This document shows, one piece after another, positions 42,393 through 52,100 of a stretch of DNA of 64,000 bases. The first letter of the stretch is position 1. Each line of letters starts with the position of its first letter. Location of the stretch: contig NC_014151.1 in assembly GCF_000092865.1 (NCBI RefSeq), positions 4,030,001-4,094,000 on the forward strand. The letters are read 5' to 3'. Source of the DNA: Cellulomonas flavigena DSM 20109. Lineage in GTDB: Bacteria > Actinomycetota > Actinomycetes > Actinomycetales > Cellulomonadaceae. A program made the translations under genes and the position numbers. Below the pieces are notes generated by a model. That model worked only from the letters and a program-made list of their open reading frames with translations, had not been told where the DNA came from and did not search any database.

Positions 42393-45300
42393 CTACATCT
42401 GCATGTCGACAAATCGTGAGTAGTGCCCCTGGAACGCCACGGTGATCGTGTCGGTGGGACCGTTACGGTGCTTCGCCACGATCAGGTCGGCCTCACCGGC
42501 TCGCGGCGACTCCTTCTCGTACGCGTCCTCACGGTGCAGCAGGATCACCATGTCGGCGTCCTGCTCGATGCTGTTGTGGACGGCGATGCCGTTGGCGATG
42601 AAGTTGTGGGTGCCGACCACGGTCGCGTCGTACACCGCCTGCTCACCCAGTGGCTCGATCGCCACGACCTCGTCCCACAGCAGGTCGTTGACCGCGTCCA
42701 CGTCGAGATCTGCGCGGTCGAGTACGTCGACCACCTGCGCCAGAGGGGTCCGGCCGTCACCGAGGGTTCGGGTGGCCGCGGCCGTCAACACCGTGCGTAC
42801 GTCGTCCCACAGGCGGACGGGCTCTGCGGCGGTCTCGAGGTCCCGCGTCCGGACCCGCGCCAGCAGCTCGTCGGCCGCGTGCGCGTGCCGTCCGTCGATG
42901 CCGATCTCCTGCAGGAGGCGCCGGAGGTCGTCCTTCTCCACGACGTCGAGCCGCGGACCCTGAGCAGAGATGCGCAGCCGCGTCGAGATGCCGAACCGCA
43001 GCAGCAGCCGGCTCACCCCCTCGAGGACGCGGCGGTCGTCGGCGTGCAGGCTCACGCGGCCGGTGGTACCGCCGAGGACCACGGCCCCGTTGGCGGTCAG
43101 CAGTGTCCTCAAGAACAGGGCGATCTGCGGCTTGGGCAGGTGGAACACCGACGCCGGCAGCCGCTCCCCCAGCTCGCCCCACACCTCGTCGTCCCACGCG
43201 GCTGCGCCAGGCGCGGTCCGGCCCGCGATCATGCGCGCGAGCATCGTGACGTCGCGGTCGGACCAGTCGGCCGTCATCTCCGGCCCAGGCACGTGCCGCG
43301 GCACCCCGACGCGCGACCCGACCTCCAGCTCCCCCAACGGCGTCCACCCCTCGTACCTCAGGAACGGGTGGTTGGCGGTCGCTGTCACCTCCTTGCCCGA
43401 CGCGAGCCGCAACCGGTACACCGGCTTCACGCCCGTCGGGAAGACGTGCGTCAGGTGCCGCCGCACGTACTGCAGGCGGTCGTCGAGCGCCCAGATCGGC
43501 ACGTCCTTGTGGCCGAGCGCGTACATCTCCCCCAGCGTCGTCTCAGCCCCGGTGTCAGCGCGGAGCACGCGGGTGTCCTCAGTCAGGCAGCCCGACTCAC
43601 GCAGGTCGCTCATCGCCGGCCGCTTGTCCGTGCGCTGCTCCGGCCCACGGTTCAGCTGCGAGATCGCGATGACCGGCACCTCGAGCTCCTTGGCGAGCAG
43701 CTTGAGCGCACGCGAGAACTCCGAGACCTCCTGCTGGCGGGACTCGACCCGCTTGCCCGACGTCATGAGCTGGAGGTAGTCGATGACGACGAGCTTGAGG
43801 TCGTGCCTCTGCTTGAGGCGCCGGCACTTGGCACGGATCTCCATGAGCGACATGTTCGGCGAGTCGTCGATGAACAGCGGCGCCTCGCTGATGCGGCCCA
43901 TCGTGGCGGCGACCTTGGCCCAGTCGTCCTCGCCCATCGCACCGGTGCGCAGCTTCTGCAGGTGCACGCGCGCCTCGGCGGAGAGCAGGCGCATGACGAT
44001 CTCGTTGCGGCTCATCTCGAGGGAGAACACCACGGCCGCCATGTTGTGCTTGATGGCGGAGGACCTGACGATGTCGATGCCGACAGTGGAGTTGTGCGTC
44101 GGGATCATCGCCTCGCCGGCAAGGTACAGGTGCGACTGGTGCGAGATCTCCACGCACCGGACCGGCACCGACTCGATCGGCTCGACCGACACCACATAGC
44201 GCTGGTGCAGCCGCGGCGTCGAGCGACGGCGGCGCTCCTTGTGGACGAGCTTCTTGCGCTCGAGCGCGAACACGTCGTCGTCCGTCGTGAACGTGATCGT
44301 GAAGCAGGTCGGCGACGCGGCGGAACGGCCGCGGGCGTTCCTCTCCGACCAACCGGTGCGGTAACCCAGCGAGTGCACGAGCTCCCGCACGTCCCGCGCC
44401 AGACGCTCGTGCGTCACGGCGAACTGCACCGACCCCGTGGGGTTCACCGTCCCGTCCGTGTCGAGCAGACCGGCGAGCAGCTCGCGCCGCTGCGCCTCAC
44501 CGGCACGCAGGTAGTCCGCGGGGATGTGCAGTTCGGCACCGAGACCGAGCGTCGCGAGCGACGACGTCAGCACATCCGCGTCGTACCCCCGCCCCTCGAT
44601 CCGCATCGCGATCTCGGGGTCGGCGCTCGTGAAGCGCGCCGCGGCGGACTGCCCGTCGCCCAGCCACACACCTAGCAGGTACGGGTCCACCAGCAGCTCG
44701 CGCTCCGGCAGGGACAGCGGCGCGGTGGTCGCGACCGAGTGGTTGACGCGCGCGTCGGCCGTCGCGCACCGCACCGTCGCGGCGAGCTCCTCCGTGGTGC
44801 GCACCGACGCGTCGGCGCCGACCCGCCGCTCGGCACGCGTGCGCGTGGCCCACTGGTGCTGCGCGTCGGCGACGATCGTGGACCCGTCGTCGAACGTCAC
44901 GCGGTAGCAGGGCCGGTCCGTCATGACGTCGGTCGCGGCGACGACGCGGGTAATCGTCCCGTCGTCGGCGATCAGCTGGTCGCCGACCTGGACCTCGCCC
45001 ATCGTCGTCCAGCCGGTGGGCGTGGGCAGCGGCGTGTCGAGCGCGAGGGCCTTCCCGATGGCCGGCCGCGCGGCGATGACGATCATCTGCCCCGGGTGCA
45101 GCCCGTTGGTGAGCCGGTCGAGGTCCGAGAACCCCGTGGGCACACCGATCATGCCCTCGCCGCGGTGGCCGGCGGCCTCGATCTCGTCGACCGTCCCGCC
45201 GATGACCTCGGACAGCGGCAGGTAGTCCTCGGACGCGCGGCGCTCGGTGACGGCGTAGACCTCGGCCTGCGCGTTGTTGACGAGCTCGTCGACGTCGCCG

Positions 45301-45749
45301 CCGTCGGTGGCGTAGCCGAGCTGGACGATGCGCGTGCCGGCCTCGACGAGCTTGCGCAGGATGGAGCGCTCGCGCACGATCCGCGCGTAGAACCCGGCGT
45401 TCGCGGCGGTGGGGACGGACGCGATGAGGGTGTGCAGGTAGGCGGCGCCACCGACGCGGCCCATCTCGCCGCGCTTGGTGAGCTCGTCGGCGACGGTGAT
45501 CGCGTCGGCGGGCTCGCCGCGGCCGTACAGGTCGAGGATCGCGTCGTAGATCGCCTCGTGCGCAGGGCGGTAGAAGTCGGTGCCCTTGATCTGCTCGATG
45601 ACGTCGGCGATGGCGTCCTTGCTGATCATCATGCCGCCGAGCACCGAGCGCTCGGCGTCGAGGTCCTGCGGCGGGGTGCGGTCGAACCCGCCGCCGCTGC
45701 TGTGCCCGCTGTCCGGCGGCGCGCCGTACTCGAGGTCCTCGATGGTCAC
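42393..45749 (-). CDS. dnaB: Replicative DNA helicase with two inteins
   Basis: 1118 aa from GTG 45749. DnaB unwinds DNA at the replication fork. The exteins (residues 1-233, 554-720 and 1060-1118) add up to 459 aa, the normal DnaB length. The N-terminal DnaB domain, Walker A (ARPAIGK|ST, split by intein 1), Walker B (LVVIDYLQLM) and SQLNRGPEQR are present. Intein 2 interrupts RESG|SIEQDAD. Both interrupted sites are active-site regions, so splicing is needed for function. The promoter lies in 45750-46050, beside a group of DnaA-box-like sequences. Confidence 0.95.
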   Translation of the reverse strand: MTIEDLEYGAPPDSGHSSGGGFDRTPPQDLDAERSVLGGMMISKDAIADVIEQIKGTDFYRPAHEAIYDAILDLYGRGEPADAITVADELTKRGEMGRVGGAAYLHTLIASVPTAANAGFYARIVRERSILRKLVEAGTRIVQLGYATDGGDVDELVNNAQAEVYAVTERRASEDYLPLSEVIGGTVDEIEAAGHRGEGMIGVPTGFSDLDRLTNGLHPGQMIVIAARPAIGKALALDTPLPTPTGWTTMGEVQVGDQLIADDGTITRVVAATDVMTDRPCYRVTFDDGSTIVADAQHQWATRTRAERRVGADASVRTTEELAATVRCATADARVNHSVATTAPLSLPERELLVDPYLLGVWLGDGQSAAARFTSADPEIAMRIEGRGYDADVLTSSLATLGLGAELHIPADYLRAGEAQRRELLAGLLDTDGTVNPTGSVQFAVTHERLARDVRELVHSLGYRTGWSERNARGRSAASPTCFTITFTTDDDVFALERKKLVHKERRRRSTPRLHQRYVVSVEPIESVPVRCVEISHQSHLYLAGEAMIPTHNSTVGIDIVRSSAIKHNMAAVVFSLEMSRNEIVMRLLSAEARVHLQKLRTGAMGEDDWAKVAATMGRISEAPLFIDDSPNMSLMEIRAKCRRLKQRHDLKLVVIDYLQLMTSGKRVESRQQEVSEFSRALKLLAKELEVPVIAISQLNRGPEQRTDKRPAMSDLRESGCLTEDTRVLRADTGAETTLGEMYALGHKDVPIWALDDRLQYVRRHLTHVFPTGVKPVYRLRLASGKEVTATANHPFLRYEGWTPLGELEVGSRVGVPRHVPGPEMTADWSDRDVTMLARMIAGRTAPGAAAWDDEVWGELGERLPASVFHLPKPQIALFLRTLLTANGAVVLGGTTGRVSLHADDRRVLEGVSRLLLRFGISTRLRISAQGPRLDVVEKDDLRRLLQEIGIDGRHAHAADELLARVRTRDLETAAEPVRLWDDVRTVLTAAATRTLGDGRTPLAQVVDVLDRADLDVDAVNDLLWDEVVAIEPLGEQAVYDATVVGTHNFIANGIAVHNSIEQDADMVILLHREDAYEKESPRAGEADLIVAKHRNGPTDTITVAFQGHYSRFVDMQM
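42573..43589 (-). other. DnaB intein 2 (RESG/S site), degenerate endonuclease
   Basis: Residues 721-1059 (339 aa). It starts with Cys (CLTEDTRV), has block B TANHPFLRYEG, block F VYDATVVGTHNFIANG and ends in VHN before Ser. These fit a classical class 1 intein. The endonuclease blocks are worn: MLARMIAGR lacks the acidic residue of LAGLIDADG block C, and LLTANGAV lacks the Asp of block E. It probably splices but no longer cuts DNA. Confidence 0.85.
44091..45050 (-). other. DnaB intein 1 (P-loop site) with LAGLIDADG endonuclease
   Basis: Residues 234-553 (320 aa), inserted in Walker A. It starts with Ala (ALALDTPLPTPTGW), not Cys or Ser. It has Trp in block B (ADAQHQWATR), Cys in block F (VRCVEISHQS) and ends THN before Ser. 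This set fits a class 3 intein, as described for the mycobacteriophage Bethlehem DnaB intein. Both DOD endonuclease motifs are intact: YLLGVWLGDG and LLAGLLDTDG. Homing activity is plausible. Confidence 0.85.
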
Positions 45750-45904
45750 CTGTCACCCACTCCAGCTCGTCCCCCACCCGCAGAACACGTGTTCTACCGG
45801 GACCCTCCGACAGTCGACCTCGCACGCCTCGCCGTCGGGCGCTGACGCCCACGCCGAACCTGTCCTCGCGAGGCTAGGCGCCACCGCGCCCGGACCCAAA
45901 CGGG

Positions 45905-46050
45905 TGTGTGCACAGAGCGGTGGAGGACCTGTGGACAAGCCCTGTCCGCTTGTGTGCACAGGCTGGGGACGCACCTGTGGACGGAGCGGGTGAGAGCCCC
46001 CAGCACCCCGTCTCACCGGCGCATACGCTGTGCACGTGCTGTGGAACGAG
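45905..46050. promoter_or_regulatory. Cluster of DnaA-box-like sequences between dnaB and the MATE gene
   Basis: TGTGGACAA (45930-45938) is a perfect complement of the DnaA box TTGTCCACA. Around it are TGTGCACAG (twice), TGTGGACGG, TGTGCACGT and TGTGGAACG, six related 9-mers in about 145 bp. They lie in the divergent region upstream of dnaB. DnaA control of dnaB, or a titration site, is inferred. Confidence 0.45.
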
Positions 46051-46115
46051 AAACCTTCGGGAGACGTTCACCTGGTGGACGCCTGAACCGCCCGCCGGAC
46101 ACCCCCGAGACCCCT

Positions 46116-47528
46116 GTGCCGGGGAGGGACAGCACCCCTGGGCCGACCGGGGGACGCACGACCGACCGCACCCTCGACCCCGGTCCCGACTCCCCACCGC
46201 CCTCGGCACCCCGCGCCGCCGGCATCGACCGCCAGATCCTCACGCTCGCGGTCCCCGCGCTCGGGGCCCTCGTCGCCGAGCCGCTGCTCGTCCTCGTGGA
46301 CTCCGCGATGGTCGGCCACCTGGGCACCGACGCCCTCGCCGGGCTGGCCCTCGCCTCGACCGTCCTCGTCACCGTCGTCGGCCTGTGCGTCTTCCTCGCC
46401 TACGCCACCACTGCGGCCGTGGCGCGACGCATCGGTGCAGGTGACAGGGCCGGTGCGCTGCAGACGGGCGTCGACGGCATGTGGCTCGGCCTCGCCCTCG
46501 GCGTCGTCCTGGCGGCCGCCGCGTGGCTCGCCGCACCCTGGCTGATCAGCGCCCTGGGGGCCGACGGCACGGTCGCCTCGCAGGCCGTCACCTACCTGCG
46601 CTGGTCCACCCCCGGGCTGCCCGGGATGCTCCTCGTGCTCGCCGCGACGGGCGCCCTGCGCGGCCTCCTCGACACCCGCACGCCCCTCGTCGTCGCGGCC
46701 TCCGGCGCCGTTGCCAACGCCGTGCTCAACGCCGTCCTCATCTACGGCGCGGGCCTGGGGATCGCGGGCTCCGGTCTGGGGACGGCGCTCGCCCAGCTCG
46801 GCATGGCCGCGTGGCTCGTCGTCGTCGTGGCGCGCGGTGCCCGGGCCGCCGGGGCACGCCTCACGCCCGCCGCGGGGGGCATCCGGGCCAACGCCCGCGC
46901 CGGTCTGCCCCTGCTCGTCCGCACCGCCACGCTGCGCCTCGCGATCCTCCTCACGGTGTGGACAGCCACCGGCCTCGGCCCGTCCGCGCTCGCCGGGCAC
47001 CAGGTCGTCAACGCCGTCTGGGGTCTGACCGCCTTCGCGCTCGACGCCCTCGCGATCGCCGCGCAGGCGCTCGTCGGGCAGTCGCTCGGCGCGCGCGATG
47101 TCGCCCGCACGCGCGCCGTGCTGCGCCGCACGCTGCAGTGGGGCGTCGCCGCCGGGGTGGTCCTCGGTCTCGTCGTCGGGGGCCTCGCGCCGCTGTACGT
47201 GCGCGTGTTCTCCCCCGACGCCGACGTGCAGCGCGCCGCCGTGCTCGGTCTCGTCGTCGCCGCGGTGGCGCTGCCGCTGGCCGGCTGGGTGTTCGTCCTC
47301 GACGGTGTCCTCATCGGCGCCGGCGACGGGCCGTTCCTCGCGTGGGCAGGGGTCGCGACGCTCGTCGCCTACGTGCCCGCGGCCCTCGCCGTGCACACCT
47401 GGGCGCCGACGGGTCCGACCGGGCTCGTCTGGCTGTGGGTCGCGTTCGCGGTCGTGTTCATGACGGCCCGCGCGCTCACGACGGGCCTGCGTGCCCGCGG
47501 GACGCGGTGGATGGTCGTCGGAGGCTGA
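46116..47528 (+). CDS. MATE-family efflux transporter
   Basis: 470 aa from GTG 46116; GTG 46041 is another possibility, and no start has a good ribosome-binding site. A Pro-rich tail is followed by twelve membrane spans of the MATE/DinF type: IDRQILTLAVPALGALVAEP, LVDSAMVGHLG, ALVGQSLGARD in the second half, and GVLIGAGDG. It exports drugs or other compounds with Na+ or H+. It converges on the small membrane-protein gene at 47544. Confidence 0.88.
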   Translation: MPGRDSTPGPTGGRTTDRTLDPGPDSPPPSAPRAAGIDRQILTLAVPALGALVAEPLLVLVDSAMVGHLGTDALAGLALASTVLVTVVGLCVFLAYATTAAVARRIGAGDRAGALQTGVDGMWLGLALGVVLAAAAWLAAPWLISALGADGTVASQAVTYLRWSTPGLPGMLLVLAATGALRGLLDTRTPLVVAASGAVANAVLNAVLIYGAGLGIAGSGLGTALAQLGMAAWLVVVVARGARAAGARLTPAAGGIRANARAGLPLLVRTATLRLAILLTVWTATGLGPSALAGHQVVNAVWGLTAFALDALAIAAQALVGQSLGARDVARTRAVLRRTLQWGVAAGVVLGLVVGGLAPLYVRVFSPDADVQRAAVLGLVVAAVALPLAGWVFVLDGVLIGAGDGPFLAWAGVATLVAYVPAALAVHTWAPTGPTGLVWLWVAFAVVFMTARALTTGLRARGTRWMVVGG

Positions 47529-47543
47529 CGCCCCACGCGCGTG

Positions 47544-47810
47544 TCAGTCCCGGTCGACGGGCCCGCTCGTCCCGCCACCGTCCGACGGCGGCTCCGCGCC
47601 CTTCCGGGACGACGCGTTCGACGCTCCCGCCAGCGCGATGAACACGGCTCCCACGCCCATGAACGCGACCCCGCCACCGTCGTCGCCCGTCATCTGCGTG
47701 ATACCGAGGATGAGGAAGACGAAGCCGATCGCCAGGAACGCGCCCTGGGACGCCGTGGACGTCCTCCGCTCCTGCGACGCATCGTCGGTCCCGTTCTCGT
47801 CCGCGCTCAT
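47544..47810 (-). CDS. Small two-span membrane protein
   Basis: 88 aa from ATG 47810. A polar N-terminus is followed by hydrophobic segments at about 25-40 (AFLAIGFVFLILGI) and 50-64 (VAFMGVGAVFIALAG). The tail is polar and low complexity. No family recognised. It is the last of three small membrane-protein genes on the minus strand. Confidence 0.6.
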   Translation of the reverse strand: MSADENGTDDASQERRTSTASQGAFLAIGFVFLILGITQMTGDDGGGVAFMGVGAVFIALAGASNASSRKGAEPPSDGGGTSGPVDRD

Positions 47811-47847
47811 GTCGCTCCCGTGCTCGCCCCGGTGTCGTCTCCCGACC

Positions 47848-48147
47848 CTACGGTCGCAGGTCGCCGTTCCGACTGCTCGCCGCGCTCTCATGTGGCGCGC
47901 GCGTCCGTCGCCGCCAGCGCACGAGGCGCCATCCCACGACGACGAGCGATGCGCCCGCCAGCCCGAACGCTGCCGTGCCGCGGCTCGGTGCGTCCCACCA
48001 GAACAGCTGGGCGCAGGCCCACGCCGCCAGCGCCAGAGCTGCCAGCAGGGACCACCCCGCCTCGGTGAGCTCGTCCCGCGGGTCGGCGTCCTCGACAGGT
48101 GGGGCGTCGTCGACGCCTGACGTGTCGTCGACCGGGCTCTCAGTCAC
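47848..48147 (-). CDS. Small membrane protein
   Basis: 99 aa from GTG 48147, overlapping the end of the upstream gene by 8 bp, which suggests coupling. An acidic N-terminus (DDTSGVDDAPPVEDADPRDE) is followed by two hydrophobic segments (about 33-46 and 57-72) and an Arg-rich end. Unknown function. Confidence 0.55.
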   Translation of the reverse strand: MTESPVDDTSGVDDAPPVEDADPRDELTEAGWSLLAALALAAWACAQLFWWDAPSRGTAAFGLAGASLVVVGWRLVRWRRRTRAPHESAASSRNGDLRP

Positions 48148-48409
48148 GCGCGAGCCCCCCGGGTCCACCGTCCGCACCGCCGCCGCCGTCGTGCTGAGCG
48201 GGCGCCTCACGACGCGCGCTCCGGCGCGCGAGGAGCAGGAACACGACGGCGGGGGCGGCGATCCCCGACTGTTCGGGGTTCCCCGCCACCATGCCGACGA
48301 CCCCGCCGACGATCAGCAGCCCCGCCACGATCAGGAACAACGTGGCCCGGCCCCGCCGCTCGGGAGCCGGCGACCTCCCGGGCGTGCGCGGGTCGCGATC
48401 CGTGCTCAT
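48140..48409 (-). CDS. Small membrane protein
   Basis: 89 aa from ATG 48409. An Arg/Pro-rich start is followed by two hydrophobic segments (ATLFLIVAGLLIVGGVVGMV and IAAPAVVFLLLA) and a Gly-rich end. Unknown function; first of the three-gene string. The 48410-48635 stretch upstream has no gene that I can support. Confidence 0.55.
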   Translation of the reverse strand: MSTDRDPRTPGRSPAPERRGRATLFLIVAGLLIVGGVVGMVAGNPEQSGIAAPAVVFLLLARRSARREAPAQHDGGGGADGGPGGLARD

Positions 48410-48635
48410 CCGGTCACTCCCGACGTCGTCATGCGGGCGACGATAGCGACGTGCACGGCCTGAGCCGTCAGCCTCCCGGACGACCGGGGTCGTCCGTGCG
48501 ATGCAGCCGACGCCCCTCGGCCACGTCCTCCCGGGAGCACGCGGCACCGCGCGGGAGCCGTCGGCACGCCGGGTGTCCGGTCCGAGCACCACAGCGGGAG
48601 CATGCCCGACGAGCCGGGACGGTCGGCCGGGAGGG

Positions 48636-49184
48636 TCACCCTGCGCTCAGGTCGAGCTCGTCGAACGGCACGACCTCGGCGGGGTTGGCCCGCGCGACGA
48701 TCGCCCCGGAGCACTCCGCCCCCGAGGGTGCGCCGAGCTCGCCGCGCGCGGTGACCGACACCTGCCAGCAGGTCCCCACGATCACGCGCTCCTGCGTGAC
48801 GCCCGCCTCCGCGGACCCGCTGCCCTCGGTGTAGAGGCCGATCACCAGGTCCCCGCTGCTCGGGTCGGTGGTGAGCGCGACGGTGCCGGAGATCATGTCC
48901 AGGCGGTCGGCGGTGCGCACGGCGTCGTCGCCCTGGTCGAGCACGGTGGTGCCGACGCACTCGGTGAGCTCCGACCCCAACCGGCCCGCGTCCGACGCCG
49001 CGGACCACAGGGCCGGCGCTCGGGACGCGAGGCAGCCGACGGCCTCGGCCACGTTGCGCGGCAGGTCGGTCCGGGCGGCATCCTCCGCGCGCTGCTGGAC
49101 GTGCTGCGCCCCGCACCCCGTGATCGCGACCGCGAGCGTCACGACGAGGAGCGCACGGCGCCGGACGTCACGGGAGGTCCGCAA
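48636..49184 (-). CDS. Putative lipoprotein
   Basis: 182 aa. The signal peptide RRRALLVVTLAVAITGC ends in a lipobox. The mature part has no recognised domain but contains four more Cys (CLAS, ECVG, GTCWQ, ECSGA), which may form two disulphides. The start overlaps the end of the very large secreted-protein gene by 17 bp, so the two are likely co-translated. Confidence 0.65.
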   Translation of the reverse strand: MRTSRDVRRRALLVVTLAVAITGCGAQHVQQRAEDAARTDLPRNVAEAVGCLASRAPALWSAASDAGRLGSELTECVGTTVLDQGDDAVRTADRLDMISGTVALTTDPSSGDLVIGLYTEGSGSAEAGVTQERVIVGTCWQVSVTARGELGAPSGAECSGAIVARANPAEVVPFDELDLSAG

Positions 49185-52100
49185 GGGCGTCCTCCAGCGC
49201 CTGGGCGTAGAAGCCGGTCCCGTTCGTGTTCGGGTGCACCGACGTCTGCGACGCGACGTCGTTGTCCACCACGATGCGGGGCCAGGGCCGGGGGAACTGC
49301 GGGTCCTCGCCGGGGGTCACGCCGAACTGGAGGCCGGTGAGACCCGAGTCGGCGCCCGTGCACAGGTTCTTGCCCGTGAAGTACGCCTGGGTGTCGACGA
49401 AGAAGATCTCGGGCGACCCGGGCTCGTCGTAGGTCTCCAGGATGGCGGCGGTCTCGGCGATCTTGGCGTTCAGGCCGTCGGCGAGCTCGTTCAGCCAGAC
49501 CTGGTTGACCTCGTTGATCAGCACGCAGGACGTCGTGGTCTCGAACAGCTTGGGGTACCCGAAGATCGCGATGCGCGCGTTCGGCGCACGATCGCGCACG
49601 AGCTGCACGAGCGTGATCAGGCTGTCGGCGATCTTCGTGTCCACCCGCTCCTTGCTGGCGGCCTGTGCCGGCAGGGTGTCGTCCTCGAGGACGGTCCGGG
49701 AGCAGTCGGCCAACGAGCGGTCCTCGGGCGTGCCGGCGAAGTTGGCCTTGATGCACGCGGCCAGGATCGGACCGAACTGCATGTCGTTCCCACCGATCGA
49801 CAGGGTCACGAGGGTGGTGTTCGTGTCGAGGTAGCCGGCGTCGAGCTGCGACACGGTGCCGTACTGGCCGTACCTGCCGGTCTGCCTCTCCGCGTTCTCC
49901 GGCGCCTGCGGGGTGTCGATGTGGTAGTAGGGCAGCAGGTCCTCCGTCTGCGCACCTGAGCAGGCGAGGAGCTGGAGGTCCAGCCCGGTGTCGGCAGCGT
50001 CGGCGCGCGCGCCCAGCGGCTCCGCGTCGCCCGGCAGCGTGGTCCTGCGGATCCAGGCGTTCACCGACTGGTGGCAGGCGTTCCTCGCGCGCGGGTTGGT
50101 GCCGTTGTTGTCGCTCCACGGCACGTAGTCGCCGGCGCCCTCACCCGAGGCGTACGAGTCGCCGAGCGACACGACGAAGTCGTCGGGCTTGCCGGGCAGC
50201 ACCTGGAATCCGACCGCGTCCCAGGCGACGTTGTCGTACCCCTCGATGTCCTGGTGCGCGCCGTCGTACCAGACCCGGCCCGTCGTGCTCTCGTCGACGA
50301 GGACGTTCGACAGCGAGACCTTGGGCGAGCCCTTCATCTCGAAGACCCCGAGGCTGACCCACTCGTTCTTGTAGCGGCGCTGCGGCAGGTAGCGCTTCTG
50401 GGTCGTGCCGTTGCCCAGGTCGATCGTGTAGCCGGCCTGCTGGGTCCAGCCGGCGTAGTCGGGGAGGTGCACCCACACGCGCGTCCACTTCCCGTTCAGG
50501 TTGGCGCCGCGGTCCCAGGTCCCGGTGATGTGGCGCTGCGTCTTGACACGGTGCTGCATGTGCGCGAACCAGAAGTGGCCGTTGAACCCGCCGCCCTGCT
50601 GGTGGAAGTCGACCTTCGACGGGTACCGGCCGTCCGAGTCGGGGCTGCCGAACGACAGGCTGAACGAGCCGACGGTCGCTCTGCGTGTGCACTCGTTGCT
50701 GTTGCGGGCCGTCGGGTGCGTGGTGTTGTCGACCACGACGACGCCGGTCGGCGGGTAGCTGCAGTTGGGCAGGAAGCTCGATTCCAGCGTCTTGGCCGGC
50801 AGCGTGGACGCCATGGCGCTGGCCTCGGTGGCGTAGCTGGCGGGGAAGCGCTCGAAGCCCTGGCCGCAGTAGAGGTCGCAGCTCGACTTCCACCGGACGG
50901 GGCCGTGCCACCAGCACTTGTACGAGCCGAGCTTGCACGGCTGCGCCAGCGACGGGTCGCAGTCGTTCACGTCCGGCTTGCAGAAGGTGTCGACCTTCGG
51001 CTGGGCCATGTCACGGTACGTGGGGTCGTTCCACCAGGCCGTCGTGTAGGACGACACCAGGCGCTGCGGGTACTCGCGCTTGGCAGGGTCGGCCCACTGC
51101 GTCTCCACGAAGGACGTGCCGTACGCGGCCCACCCGATGACCTTCTCCGGGTAGGGCCACTGCTGCGGCTTGGCCGCGTCGCCCTGCGACCTGAGGAACG
51201 GTGTCCGTCGCGGGTCGTAGTTGGGGTTCACCGGGTTGTTGAACCAGCCGACACCCCAGGGTGTGCTGTCGTTCACGTAGGGGTAGAACCCGGTGTTGTA
51301 GGCCCACGTCGTGAGGAACCAGTTCTCGATGTACTTGGGGTCACCGCCGTTGACGAGCATCCCGGCGGCCGCCAGCTGGTTCCACTTCTGGCTGAGCATC
51401 TGCACGGACTTCGCGACGTTCGCGGTGTAGTCCAGCGCGATCGCGCGCTGCTGGGCGTACGGCAGGGCCGTCTCGATCTTGCGGCCGGAGTCGTCGGTGC
51501 GCTCGTGGCCGGCCAGCCGCATGCCGTCCGTGATCTGCCCGACCCCGTAACCGCAGTCGGCCTCGGTGTAGTCGATCTGCCAGATGGACCACGTGTCGTC
51601 GGTCCCGTAGTAGTCGCCGATCAGCGGGTTGCCCGTGTTGCCGGGGGCGGTGAAGCGCGACGCCTGCCACAGGTTCGACTCCTGCGCGAGGACGCCCAGC
51701 ACGATCTGGGGCGGGATCGTCCCGCCACCGGTGAGCTGCGGTGCCGGGAACATGCCCTGCGGGGAGTAGCTCGACATCCCGAGGTTGCGCCAGTTGGCGG
51801 GCCGCGTCTGGGTGAGCTGGCCCTTCACGGCCCGGTCGACGGCCCACTCGACCTGCCGGGGCTTGGGCTGGTACGCCTGGTTGGCCGGGTCGTTGCGCGG
51901 GACGGCGCAGTAGCGCTCGGCCTCGATCGGGCTGCTCGGGTCGCCCGCGCCGCCCGTCGAGGTCACCGAGGCCGATGCCGTCGCCTCCTGCCGGGCCGCG
52001 AAGCCGGACGGGCGGGCGGTGCCGGTGGCGCGCGCCTCGAGGGGCGCAGCCGGGGCCGGCTCGTCCATGGCGTACGTCAGCGTCGTCCCGGAGTCCACGA

